Shown piece by piece: positions 12,218-24,562 of a stretch of DNA of 64,000 nt. The DNA comes from Entonaema liquescens (Eukaryota > Ascomycota > Sordariomycetes > Xylariales > Xylariaceae), in contig CADCSX010000001.1 of NCBI GenBank assembly GCA_902805475.1, forward strand, positions 496,001 through 560,000, given 5' to 3'. A program made the position numbers and the translations under genes. Numbering within the stretch: the first letter of the stretch is position 1; each line of letters starts with the position of its first letter. Below the pieces are notes generated by a model. The model had not been told where the DNA came from. It saw nothing but the letters and a program-made list of their open reading frames with translations, and did no database searches.

Positions 12218-14756
12218 CGAAGTCGGTCGACGTACCGGCTTTCGCCCGGACTCAACTAGCACTCCTAGACGTCGAACTTCAAAGCGAGATCAACGAGACC
12301 AGCGGTCTCATCTCCGGCACCAGCCCCGCATCTCTACAGCGCGCCGGCCTCGCCGTCACTAACCTCGTCGTGTCGTCACAACGCACCGGCCTAGGCGGCC
12401 GAACAGTCCTCGAACTCGCCCCTGACGCCGCCACTTCCGGCACCGGCGAACTGCCCGAGCACGGCGTGCGCACCGGCGACATCGTGCTCGTCGCAGAGCA
12501 GCCCGCCGGCAGCGCCAAGAAGCGCGAGGTCAAAGATCTCGAGCGAAAAGGCGCCCGCGGCGTCGTGATTCGCATCAAGAGAGACGCTATAGCGGTGGCC
12601 GTCGACGAGGATAGGGAGGATGTGGTGGCGTCGACGTCGGCGGGGCGCGTCTGGCTTGTCAAGCTCGCCGACGAAGTCACCCATCGCCGCATGAAGCAGA
12701 CGATGGAGCGCCTGCGCGACATGTCGGAGGCCGAGTACTCGGCTTTCACGCGCGTGTTGTTCGGCCTGACGACGCCGTCGGTCGTCCCCGCGGATCTCAC
12801 CAAGGATCCGGAGTTTGGCGACGGGAAGGTCGACTGGTTCGATCCGACGCTGAATGATTCCCAGAAAGACGCTATTCGGTTCGCGCTTGCGTCGAGGGAG
12901 ATCGCACTGATTCACGGACCGCCGGGAGTGAGTGCTGCTCCTCTATGATGAACTGGAGCCGGGCAAAAGCTAACTGCGCATTTTATCTGTTTCTGCCAGA
13001 CAGGCAAGACGCACACGTTAATAGAGCTGATCCTCCAACTAGTCAAGCGCGGCCAGCGCGTGCTCGTCTGCGGCCCATCCAACATCTCCGTCGACAACAT
13101 CGTCGAGCGCCTGGCTCCGCACAAGGTGCCCATCGTGCGCCTCGGACACCCGGCGCGCCTGCTCCCCTCCGTGCTATCCCACTCGCTAGACGTGCTCACG
13201 CAGACGTCGGAAGCGGGGCTCATCGTCAAGGACGTGCGCTCCGAGATGGACGCCAAGCAGGCGTCGATCAAGAAGACGCGCAACGGCCGCGAGAGAAAAG
13301 CCATCTTCGCCGACCTCAAGGAGCTGCGGAAGGAGTACCGCGAGCGCGAGCGCCGGTGCGTCGGCACCCTGGTGGGCGGGAGCAAGGTCGTCCTGGCCAC
13401 GCTGCACGGCGCCGGCGGCAACCAGCTGCGCGGCGAGAAGTTCGACGTCGTGATTATCGACGAGGCCAGCCAGGCCCTCGAGGCCCAGTGCTGGGTCCCG
13501 CTGTTATCCGCTTCCAAGGCCGTGTGTGCCGGCGATCATCTCCAACTGCCGCCTACGGTGAAGTCGACCAACTCGAAGACGAAGCCCAAGGCTGTTAAGG
13601 AGGAGACGAGAAGGAGAAAGAGAAAGACGGTGCTATTATCAAGGGCGCGAGTCTGGAGACTACGTTGTTTGATAGACTGCTTAAACTCCATGGGACGTCT
13701 ATTAAGCGCATGCTTACGACGCAGTATCGGATGCACGAGAAGATCATGCGGTTCCCGTCGGACGAGCTCTACGAGTCGCGGCTGGTAGCTGCGGACGCGG
13801 TAAAAGAACGGTTGCTACGGGACTTGCCGTACGAGGTGCAGGACACGGAGGATACGAGCGAGCCGGTGATATTCATAGATACACAAGGAGGTGATTATCC
13901 GGAGAAGAACGAGGAAGAGGAAGATAGGGAAGGTAAGGATGGAAAAGGCGGTGGGAAGAAAGGAAGTATTCGATCTCTGTTCGGAGAGAGTAAGAGCAAT
14001 GAGATGGAGGCTGCGCTCGTGAGACAGCACGTTAAGAAACTAGTTGGTGCGGGCGTGAGGCCGGAGGATATTGCGGTCGTCACGCCGTATAATGCCCAGG
14101 TATTGCCTCGTTCTCATTTCCCTTTTCCCAACGACTTTGATCTAAGCCCCTTTCCAATGTCACGTTGCGTAAATTTGTTGACTTTTATTGACTGGACTAA
14201 TCTAACTACGGATTATAGCTGGGCCTGCTGGCTCCTTTGAAAGAAGCCTTCCCCGGGATCGAGCTCGGCTCCGTGGATGGCTTCCAAGGCCGGGAGAAGG
14301 AGGCCGTGATTGTAAGTCTGGTGCGGAGCAACACCGAAGGAGAGGTCGGCTTTCTTAGCGAGAAGCGTCGTTTGAATGGTATGTTGAGTAGTAACTATCT
14401 CCTAAAACTAACAACTTACATCGAGATTACCTATGGCATGGATTATTAACTATGCTCGTGCCACATAGTTGCCATGACGAGGCCTAAACGCTCGCTAGTA
14501 GTAGTCGGCGACTCTGAGACTGTTCGACGGTATGTTCAGCCATCCGGTACCCATCGCAATATCCCGTCTATCCCTGATTTTAATTTCGCCTGCTATGGCC
14601 CGCGCCCCGATCTTCAACCACGTGGGGAATTTCTAGAAGCTCATTTCTGATTTGAATAATTTCACTAGGGGCAGCAAATTCCTCAACAACTGGATGGACT
14701 GGCTTGAGAACAATGCCGATCTACGTTACGTCGATGCGGCTTCGGTAGAGACGTAA
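12205..14756 (+). CDS. HCS1: SF1 helicase, Hcs1/SMUBP-2 type; apparent frameshift
   Basis: Superfamily 1 (UPF1-like) 5'-3' DNA/RNA helicase of the yeast Hcs1 / vertebrate IGHMBP2 group; yeast Hcs1 associates with DNA polymerase alpha. Exons are 12205-12927, 13000-14099, 14219-14378, 14469-14529 and 14669-14756. All four introns have good sites (GTGAGT, GTATTG, GTATGT, GTATGT). Motifs in order: Walker A GPPGTGKT (split by intron 1 after GPPG), ISVDNIVERL, motif II DEAS, GDHLQLPPTV (III), LTTQYRMHEKI (IV), VVTPYNAQ, SVDGFQGREKE (V) and VAMTRPKRSLVVVGD (VI). The frame breaks in the charged linker at about 13599-13611: KAVKEE runs into a wrong frame, and DEKEKEKDGA resumes one frame over. Spliced length is 2132 nt, one short of a multiple of three; one added base gives about 710 residues, close to the family. 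A 53-bp GTGAAG...GAG intron (13558-13610) could also repair the frame, but it would remove conserved residues. Probably a 1-base deletion or assembly error. Confidence 0.88.
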
Positions 14757-15407
14757 GAATAGATATGTGACGAATTCGCTAGCTCGTGTGCGTAGGTGAT
14801 CAGGGGAAATTGGAACCGGCGAACAGATGCTTTTGCCCTAACACCGAATTCTTAAGAACTGGTGTACGGAATATTGAGGGGCGTACTTCACCCGACATTT
14901 TAACACCAGCGAATGGCGGTGGCTGGAACAATGCGGATGCAACTCTACAATGTTTACCGAAGTTTACTTACGTATGTTGAGTCTTCTTGGTTACAGTCGT
15001 CCGGCCTTTATTAAGAAGGCGTATTACCTCGCATATCGTAGATCATCTCTTCTTGCCCGCCTCGACTCCCTCCCGCAGAGTTGGTATCTGCGTATATCCA
15101 TATCTAATATCCGACGGGGCAGGGAGACGAGGCGTTCAAACGGAATGTTTTGCCTCACATAAGGGACAAGGAGTGCAATATATGGACCGGAGCGGCGGGT
15201 GGGCGGCTTCTTTCGAGGGGCCGAGGCAGCGAGGTAACCAAGGATCCCCAGAGTTCCCCCCCTTTTATTGATGAGCGGTATAATATGAACCGAATAGGTA
15301 CCTAAGTGAATTGCCATATGGGGATAATGTGAAGAAAAGTTTTCTGCTGCAGTGGTTAATAACTCTATCGAGTATTCGAAAAAAGAAGAATATGGGACGT
15401 CGACACG

Positions 15408-15445
15408 GTGACGCTGTAACGCTGTAACGCTGTAACGCTGTGACG
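15408..15445. repeat. 8-bp tandem repeat (ACGCTGTA-type)
   Basis: About four to five copies of an 8-bp unit ACGCTGTA (last copy ACGCTGTG) lie in intergenic DNA. Confidence 0.8.
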
Positions 15446-17930
15446 AATTAGCCTAGGTACGTACAGTAGCTTGAATCCTTGTTGTTTCAGAGTTGCTCTT
15501 TGGAGGTGGGGGCGAACCGTTCGAGGTCCACAGGGCTAGACTCGAAGCGAGAAACCCTAGATGTTGATACAAGGGTACATTAGTATTCGTATACTTGTAC
15601 GAAGACATCATGTTAGGTACCTAGGAAAGTGTTGATTTCTACTTAGATACCACACATAAAGCTGAGTGATGTATGTGTTATGTATATACCTGATGAATAT
15701 ATACATAAGGTATTGCTCAAATATTTTATTATATGGCTAAAATAATATAGTAGCTTACGTACCTAATGATCTAAATAACTGGAGGATAACATCGTTGTTT
15801 ACATCTTGGGGCAGATCCTTGGCGAACTCGATTAGGAGAGGAGAGGGCCGCGATGCAAGTGCTAATCTATAAACTTAGCACAGCCTCGATCCACTAAATT
15901 AGGTCCAAAAAACCTCAGGCCATAAAGTGTTGTACCTGCGTCACTAGCGGCTCGGAGATATTCTGCGACTTCTGGCCCTTGGTTGGTTTCTTTTGTACTC
16001 TGGTAATGCAGAATGTAGAACGCAGAATGCAGTAAGGTAGCTTTCGACCACATCCAATGCAGCAACTATATGCAACTAGATGCAAGCGACAGGAGACACG
16101 CATTGGATGTGAGCTCTTCTTTTCATCCTGCGCTGCGAGACTAGAGCCGAGCCGAATCCTAAAGGACTACCTTAGGTTGGCGAATACGTGTCTCGAATTG
16201 CAGCTCGTGCCGGCTTTTTTCAAACCTTGTGCTGTGGTGCCAACATAACATAACCTCTAGGAAGGATATGCCCTAGGATAGGTATGTCCTATCGATCGTT
16301 GCGATACCTCGCGACATTCTTGTTATTAGTCAGTCGCACAGCATCCGCGCCGCGGTGCTGACGTCTTGTCTCGTAGACTAAAGACGGGCAGATCTTATTA
16401 AGGGAGATCCTGGCCCATAGGATTTCCGTTCCCCAAGATATCCCTCGCAGATCAAACGCGGCAAGCGTCGATGAGTCGCGTGGGTGTGTCAAGGACTCTT
16501 CCTCGTATGTGTCTTACAGCAGCTTGGCATCGCTGTTAACAGGTACTGTTTAAAATCTACGGATGAGCCGGAGAACGAACGTGGTGCAAAATAACAGGGA
16601 CGAGAATGGAGAATCGGCCCCCCAATTCTAGCGCCGGCCGCTACAGAATTTATTACATGCATTTTAGTGTCTGTAGCTCGAGGCCTTCTCTTTCGTCTGT
16701 GCTTGGCCTTAGATTATCCTTCGCGGATATGCGGGCCATCTTCCTCACGACGTTGAGGTTGTTGTACGCATAATAGTATTCGTGAACACAGCGTGATATG
16801 TGGATTTCATGCTCATGCTTTAGGTATGTACTTGTTGTTTGCCTGGAAAGATGCGTTAGCTAACTTAGGGTAACCATCTGATTACCTAGGAATGATAAAG
16901 CTGAACAGGGAAACGTCCGAATATGATACTCTTTTGGTTTAGAGTAACGTGACTAGAAGTAATGTTGGTGTTTTACTATTTCGAGTTGCACGGAAATACC
17001 TATGTGGTCTGCAGCCGATGAATCTGTATATTACTTTAGCGTTGAGAATGTGATATAACTTACATAGATAGATAGATACATCCATCATCCCCTAAGCGGC
17101 GTGTAATATATTTCTGATCTAATATCTTGGATAATAGTAAGCATACTAATATAGATCTTGAAAGCGAGATATATGGCGTTTACACTTCATATATCTTGAG
17201 CAACTCGAATCTAATTGTAATTTACATATAGATACTTAAGTACTTGATGTAAAGTACAAAGTGAAGATTGAAATTGAGGTTTGGTCTGCGTATGAAGCGC
17301 ATGTATTTAGACGAAACGGTTGTGAATCCCCAATCGGAAAGAGCCTCCGTAATTCGGTTCTATGTTCTATTGGTAGTTAGTTTAAAATCCAGGCTCTGCA
17401 TGTACCGTAGTAGGTGCATTACAGCTTATTATCCAGATATGGTACATACCTGTAGATGGCGTTTAGGCGTTTAAGTACGTTGCAAGTGGCTTCCCATTCC
17501 AATGCTTGAGTACCTTACATAGTATGCGTCTATCCGGTCATACCCCTGCAAGGGGGAAAGCAACTTTTAGATGAGAAGTTGAGAGTTGAAGTTACCTAAT
17601 ACTACTATACCTGGGAAGCTGCTAGGCTAGCTGGTCATGAAAGTACCTACTCTACCTAAGTTAGGTCTAAGTAAGCTGGCAAGTCCACCTAATCTGTCAA
17701 AGCTTGCTGCTTATCCCTCTTCTTAATTTACGGAATATACAATTACTTATATGTATAATAACCCTTAGGTACGTTTTACATCTTTTTATCAATCTGGAAT
17801 TCGTGGCTCTCCATGACACAATCATCTCCAAGACAATAAGGTAGTTGGCGCCCTTAATACGATACTAAAAAGTGACAGCTCAAAACCTTCATGTCACAAC
17901 CATTCATCGCCTCTCCGTCTTATTCCTGCC

Positions 17931-17953
17931 CAAGACGCAAGACGCAAGACGCA
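17931..17953. repeat. (GCAAGAC)n 7-bp tandem repeat
   Basis: About three copies of GCAAGAC in tandem. The same unit, in inverse orientation, forms a five-copy array at 45135-45169. Confidence 0.8.
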
Positions 17954-18851
17954 CGCCAATGAACTATTCAGTCCTTCGAGACAATCTCAGCCAACACACG
18001 GACGGATGAACACACGGACCCCTCAAATGCACATGCAGGTCCGAGCAGGGTTCATCCACATCCACTGCAAAACCCCTGGGGCCAATATCAGAGCATTCCA
18101 ACGCCCTGGTCCTTCGTCATCCCGACCTATCCAAAGCTATCCTAGTCCCCTTTGGAGCTCTTCTTGCGGACCTAGCTTCAGTTGCCTCTACCACTTCTGT
18201 TACTTGGAGCCGATCTCTCATTAGACATTGTTGCAGCAGTGCAGTAAACCCCCTCCCCCATCGCACCCCTTCGCACCGGCGCCTGTGTGCATTGGTAGCT
18301 GTTTCATGGGTCGACACGGGCACTTGTCCATCTAAGGTACACTATGTTTACCGCCCATCCGCTCGAACCCCCCGGAGCCTTGCCATCCCACTCGCTCATT
18401 CACTATGCATGAGCGTGCGGCCGTCGCAGGAACACACATTCCAACATGTATGCGCTGTAATGGCCCCGGGGCCTCTCGTATCCAACCTCTTAAACTAGCT
18501 CAGCTGCTCAGATCTTCTCGCAACCTATCCTTCTGTTTGTCTTTTGCCACTGTTATTAAGTAAACAACCGACGAGGGCAATTTACCCTTCTCGACTTTTG
18601 ATTCGTATACTCGGCGCCCAACGTCCTGTGCGAGCTGCATTGCTGGCGATGTGAGATGCAGGAAGCGGTTCTCTTCCAAAGCAAAGTTGGCTAATCGCAG
18701 ATTCGGATTCGCTATGTTTTAAGAAAAGGGAAATGGATCGCTGGTCGCCCTCACTTTCATACCTATTATCTACCCGTCATTTTCTCCGTCGTTCGTTACA
18801 TTTGTAATCTAACATCTCCGTGAAATTCGCATCTTGCTTTTAACAGGCAAT

Positions 18852-20848
18852 ATGGGTATCTTCAGGCCCGCCACCGGCGTCGGCCGACCGAAAACCGCTC
18901 AACCCGACCAGGCTACTATTCGCGGTAGAATTAGCGGTCCCATCCCCATAGACGACGAGTTTCCCATTAGAGGTGCTGGGTCGGGTGTTGCTCATGAAGG
19001 TAGACCAGAGCAACTTGAGCCTCATATCGAGGACCGACCTCCTTCGAGACCTGGACATACCCCTCCTGAGGTCGCACGGGTGGACAAGCCTGACTCTGTA
19101 ACACCGTCTGGGCCTAGCCAAGCTTCAAACGCATCTACGAGCCCGCAGCAACAGAGAACGATCCGCTCTAGCACTCTAAGGTATTCTATGGTCAGCGACA
19201 GCGCTGGTGCGGAGATAGATAGGCCACAGCGGAAGAAGTCTACGTTAAAATCTACACTCGGTAGACTATTTAAAAGAAAGAAGAAGAGTACGAGCGAAAC
19301 ATTTAATCCAGAGTCCCAATTCGGAGGACCTATTGAACCTACACTACGTGAAGATGTAAGCATAACTACAACGCGCCATCAAGCCCTTTTAGGGACGGGC
19401 AAGCTCTAACGATTCCACGTCTTTAGGACCAGCCGGCTTCGAATCGGGTGCTGAGAGAAACCGAGTCGAAACGATCCGTATCACTACCTGTTACAGATTT
19501 CGACAGAGCGCTAAGATCACATTCGATCGGACCTGATGACATGCTAGCAATTACTAGCGCCCGCAGTTCAATACAGATAGATCCTGTACTACTTCGAAGG
19601 AGGGCTGCATCATCGAATAGGATCCTAAGCGGGCGGATAAAAGATTTTGATGGAGAGTTAATAGGTCTATCGCCTAGACCTGCTAGCACTCATGGACGTG
19701 GAGAGCATACAATCACTGAAGATGACCCCGATGGTATTGGCCGCGCCATCACGAGCGATAGTCTTACACACCGTCGTAGATCGAGAAGTCTATCGCAACT
19801 CCAGGATATTACGGTGGGCCACCTCCAAGTTCGAAAGCGGAGCGACGAGATCCGCTACTGGAGAGAAAGTTTTAATGCAGCCATCCGATCGCCTAATGCG
19901 TCTACGGTAAATAACGACGACGCCGGCGCCGTAGAAATAGACACAGAGACACCGGCCAGTCCCCCCGAGCAGCAATTCACCCCAAAGACACCACCGCAAC
20001 CCTTTAACTTCGGTCCAATGGTGGGTATGAAGATAACTCAAGCAGCCGGTCTTGAAGATCGGATAGCTGCTTTGGAAACCCGTAACCAGAAATTAGAGAG
20101 ATTAGTATCTCAGTTATTCCAAGTGGTCCCGGGTGTAAATAATTATGTGCCCGCCACCCCCGACCAACCACGGCCTCGAGGTTCTATAGGAGCATCCTTA
20201 ACTTACACGCCAAAACGCCCTATGACAACGGAAACATCAGAATACGTGATATCCTCAAACGATATTGAAGAATCATCTAGACATACGTTATCTCGACATT
20301 CGAATGACTCGTTTGGCGATGGGAACACGTTTATCGGCTCACTGCCTCCCTCGTCGGTACCGCCCCGACGTCCACGCCCTGCGTCTAACTCTACTGTTCG
20401 TGGTGCTACAAGTCTTCCTACATTGTTAGGGGATAGTGTGGGACCCTTTACCGCGGATCATTACGTGACTCTCAAGGCCTTATTAGACACTGAGAGAGAC
20501 GCGCGGCAAGCGTTGGAGGCTCGAGTGACGCAGCTTAGCCATAGGTTGAACCTCGTAGCACGAACTTCTAATAAGCTCGAGACCGGCTCTACAACTTACT
20601 CTACTGTATCTGCATTCGATCACGATGATGATGACGAGCCCCTAACTGCTGGTATCGACACCGAATCAGAAGCATATAAAACACCCAATGAGGAGGAGCC
20701 CGCCCACGGCTTTGGTGCTTTCGGCGAAGAGCTTCGCGACGAAGAACAAGACGGCTCAAGGAAGAAGGCTGCTAGGACTCTTTCCCTAAGCCAGTTAACT
20801 CTAAAGAGGCCCCCTCGGTCTGAGCAGGACGCCGGTGTGGATTTATGA
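18852..20848 (+). CDS. Coiled-coil protein of unknown function
   Basis: Two exons, 18852-19355 and 19427-20848, are separated by a 71-bp intron (19356-19426; GTAAGC donor, CTCTAAC branch site, TTTAG acceptor). The product is about 641 residues and I do not recognise the family. Visible features: a Pro/Ser/Thr-rich N-terminus beginning MGIFRPATGVGRPK; a strongly basic patch at about 134-156 (KKSTLKSTLGRLFKRKKK) that could bind membrane or nucleic acid; and two heptad-like segments, at about 377-400 (EDRIAALETRNQKLERLVSQLF) and about 514-553 (LLDTERDARQALEARVTQL), that predict short coiled coils. The tail is acidic. Most of the chain is probably disordered. The start is the first ATG of the frame; a 5'-UTR intron may end just upstream. 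A scaffold or adaptor role is only a guess. Confidence 0.8.
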
Positions 20849-22360
20849 CTACACGGACTCTAATCCCATACCGGCTTGCTTAGCCAGACGTGGTATACGC
20901 CCGGGCGGTTACCATAAGTTTTCGATTCGAAATCGTTGCGCATTTTCGTGGACGCAATTGAATTTTTATTAGGCATAGGCGGCTTTTTTCTTTTTCTTTG
21001 TCTCTTCTAACGACGTTTGAGCACGGCGTTTTTGAGATGTATGACTGTACGATACGACCAACCTCTTCATCTACTGCATCTTACCCTTCTCAAATGGATT
21101 GGATAAACTTTCAAGCTACATCTATTCGGACCATCCTAAATCTTTACCAATCCAATCCGAATTTTCTCTACCATTTTTCAGTCGATTCTTCTACTTTTTT
21201 CAGCCTGCTATTTGATACCACATCATACTGGGGCGGAAGGCCTTTGCATTGCGCGGGTTTCCATTGCTCTTTTGTTCTCGGGCGGATTTTTGATGTCCTA
21301 CGTGATGGATCGCAAGATCTATTTTTTTGAGTAGAACTTAGGCGCGCGTATGATACCAAGGGGGAGGAGGAGAGGTGAGAATGTTAACTTGGTGGAGATT
21401 TAACAACCAAAAATATTGTAGTGGTAATTCATTTAATATATGAAGCGCGCATGTTGCGGACGCGTAGTACCACCATCGATGATGGCCAACGGACTATTCA
21501 GGCTTGGTAATTTGATTTATCGTGAACATAGTGACGGTTGACTACCTAAGGTATATGACATAAGTAGAGTTGCTGTTTTGAATTTTGTAATATCTTCTGA
21601 TTAACCTATGCTTGTCTATGAGAGTCGACAACTATAAAACCGCTCTAGTAGTTGCTATATGAAGCGTATAGGTTAAGTAAGCTACGATATCATTCTATAG
21701 CTAGGTATTCTATTCAAGGATACAACCTCCTTTTCCTATCCAACCCGTGCTCCAATGCCGACGCAACCCCCTCTCCCCTCCCCAATTCTCCCATCCGTAA
21801 CCGCCGCAAACCCAGCTTCCAGATCCAGAATAGCAACGAGCCGCCGCCAAGTCCTGCACCCCGTTTTTAGCGAAGGGGCTTGCTGCTACCGTCCGTATAT
21901 AGAAAACGACATTAGAAAAGGGAAGCTCTTGCGTGGTTGGCCATAATTGGCTAGTTTTGCGTTATCAGATAACTATCGACCATAGGAAGGAAGATACATA
22001 CAAGTTGGGGCTTGGGGTTGAGGGGTAGTTTGGAGTTAGCTGCATACTGCATAGGTAGGTCAAGTAGATATAATAGCTATCTTTGGGACTTCCAACTAGT
22101 GTGTATTGCCTGCCTGCCGGAGCGGAGAGCAGCGATGGTGATATCGACGGGGACGATGATGTCTGTGGCGAGCGAGGACTTGGTAGATGCCGGCATCGCT
22201 GCATGGTGTAGATACTAGTTGGATTATTCGCAAGAGTTTTGGAGTATTTGCTATAATATTATAATAGCTATATTATGTTAATTGATAATCTCATCTACAT
22301 GTAAATATTGGGCTACGTCTACGGTTCTATACTCTATCTCTGGGTATATATCTGCCCAGT
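20849..22360. other. Intergenic, coiled-coil gene to aminopeptidase
   Basis: 3' flank of the coiled-coil gene and promoter region of the M28 gene. No frame here has family character or good splice context. A pyrimidine-rich patch lies at about 21760-21850. Confidence 0.5.
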
Positions 22361-24006
22361 ATGAATCTCACCTTCCCCACCGTGATTGCCGCTGCGACTC
22401 TCGGCGCAGCAGCACCATTCACGTCGAGCAACCCAGCCAACGTGCTCCTGAGGCCCAGGGTAGAACCGCCGTCTACGTTGACATGCCAGGCGTCGAGCTG
22501 GCCTCCGAATACGGTAGGCGGGCCAAACCTCCCACAGGAGCCATCTGCAGACCTCGAGTCCATACTCGCGCAGGTTGATCCGGCCAACATCGAGGCCACA
22601 ATCCGGAAATTAGTATCGTTTGGCACGCGGCACACACTATCAATACAGAACTCAACTACGCGGGGAATCGGGGCGGCGCGCGACTGGATTCACGCCGAGT
22701 TCCAGAAGTACGCCGATGCTAGTGACGGGAAGTTGACTGTCGAAACTATAGGGTATACGCAAGAGAAAGATGCTAATCGCATTTTATTCCCGGTGCTCAT
22801 CAGCGATGTTGTTGCGACTTTACACGGGACGGAGGATAACCGGCTCTACGTTGTGTCCGGGCACTACGACTCGCGAGTCTCGGACCCGTTGAACTATGAG
22901 GACGACGCCCCTGGTGCCGATGATGACGCCTCTGGGGTTGCTATATCGCTTGAGCTGGCGCGGATTATATCGCAGCCGCAGTACCCTCGCCCTAAGGCGA
23001 GTATCGCTTTTGTAGCTGTCGCAGGCGAGGAGCAGGGACTTTACGGGGCGAAGTTCCTGGCTCAGACATATGCCAACGCTACACCGAGAGTTAACGTAAG
23101 CATATTGTTTTCGTCTGGTTTAGGACAGGCGCATCTGTTGAATAAATATGTAAACCCTCAGATGCACTCCTCCCCGTTTGATCTTATACCCATTCACATG
23201 AGCCCAATCCTAACGTGAGAAAAATTTGACACTAATTTACGTTCGCCTCCTTGAAGGTCGAAGGCATGTTCACAAACGACATCGTGGGATCACCGAAAGG
23301 TGGGACAAACGGAGAATCCGTAGACCCGTACGTGATACGGCTATTCGCGCAGGGACTGCCCGGCCTCGCGATCGAAAACAGCACGACGCGAGAGACGCGT
23401 CTCACGATCGGCGGAGAGAACGACTCGCCAGCACGCCAGCTAGCGCGCTTCGTCAAGGAGACAGCCGAGAACACGGCCACGGGCATGAACGTCTCGGTCG
23501 TCTACCGCCTCGACCGCTACCTGCGCGGCGGCGACCACCGGCCGTTCCTCGAAGTCGGGTACCCGGCTGCCCGGTTCACGGAGCCGCATGAGGACTACGC
23601 GCATCAGCATCAGGACGTACGCGTTGACTCTAACGGGAAGCAGTACGGGGATCTGCCCGAGTTCGTCGACTTTGAGTATGTAGCGCGAGTTGCGCGCGTC
23701 AATGGCGCTGCGCTGTGGAGTCTAGCGACGGCACCGGGGACGCCCCAGAATGTACGCGTCGATACGTCGGCTCTGAGCAGTAATACCACGCTGTATTGGG
23801 ATCCGCCTGCTGCCGGGCATGATGGCGGTTATGAGGTGGTATGGCGTCCTACGAGCGCACCCTTTTGGACAGGTGTGCTCGATGTTGGTGCTGCTGTTGA
23901 AGCTGAGGTACCACTAAGTAAAGATGATGTTGTGTTCGGAGTTCGAGCTAAAGGTACAGACGGCTTGAGAGGTGTTGCCGTGCTGCCTTTTCCCGGGAGC
24001 CGGTGA
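22361..24006 (+). CDS. Secreted M28 zinc aminopeptidase
   Basis: M28 family metallo-aminopeptidase, predicted to remove N-terminal residues from peptides outside the cell. Exons are 22361-23095 and 23257-24006 with a 161-bp intron (23096-23256; GTAAGC donor). The product is 494 residues. A signal peptide is evident (about 1-18, NLTFPTVIAAATLGAAA). The co-catalytic zinc ligands are recognisable: His168 in GHYDSR, an Asp in GADDDASG (187-189), Glu223/Glu224 in GEEQGLYG, Asp253 in TNDIVG, and a His in EDYAHQH (361/363). From about 395 there is a fibronectin III-like tail (TPQNVRVD ... YWDPP ... YEVVW), seen in some fungal M28 peptidases. Several N-x-S/T sequons are present. The ATG at 22361 is the first in frame and places the signal peptide correctly. 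All catalytic residues are present, so it should be active. Confidence 0.93.
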
Positions 24007-24562
24007 ATGAGAAGGAGACGCGTACACTCACCCCTTTTTTTGGTTAGTATGATCCCGTGTTCTCGGAGAATGACTGAAACGGCATTGAGTCGCCGCTGTG
24101 AAATGAGATGATCATCTCACACAAAGTCTCCGATCTTAAGATATCTCAGCTTCCAAGTAGTATTACATCGCACATCCCGCCGTTGAAACCGAGGAGTAAC
24201 CTAAAGTGATATTGAGTTTCGTATGATTGAATATACGAAAAGACGATGAATCATTAAATAATTTAATTCGAACAAGATACGAGTTTATGTGACTAAGACA
24301 TGATTATATAAGATTATGTACCTACGTATTTACGTGTGGGGTGCGCATCACTACCCAAATTTACAGGCAACTTCAGGGGAAAACGAGGCTTAGAGGGTAC
24401 CTACCGTACCTAAAGTAATACCTATACCCCTTATATTGATCTCAATTTTGCTTTCTAACAACTTAAAGTTGGCTTGAATCGTCACTCTTTTCAATGTTTT
24501 ATATACCCATCTCATATATTTCCATTTATTTCGGTACCTAAGACGAGTAGCTCTTCGCTAAG
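24007..24562. other. Intergenic, aminopeptidase to GH47
   Basis: AT-rich 3' flank followed by a segment with several GTACCTA/TACCTA motifs (about 24330-24425), then pyrimidine-rich promoter DNA ahead of the GH47 start. No gene is seen. Confidence 0.5.

Larger units (their letters stand above)
14757..18851. other. 4.1-kb intergenic region, helicase to coiled-coil gene
   Basis: No supportable gene. Open frames are short, overlap on both strands and look like no family I know. Composition varies from AT-rich (15.6-15.8 kb and 17.0-17.3 kb) to GC-richer at 17.9-18.5 kb, nearer the next gene. Tandem repeats occur at 15408-15445 and 17931-17953, and TAGGTA-type hexamers recur (15451, 15617, 17640-17690, 17766). 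The last few hundred bases may be a 5' leader: a CTAAC string near 18810 and TTTTAACAG just before the next start could be a 5'-UTR intron end. Confidence 0.45.

Noticed and set aside
12279..12915. Long antisense frames across the helicase first exon
   Set aside because: They are shadows created by high GC in third codon positions of the helicase gene.
20998..21330. 110-codon frame downstream of the coiled-coil gene
   Set aside because: It lies in the probable 3' UTR, has no recognisable motif and only a non-ATG first codon.
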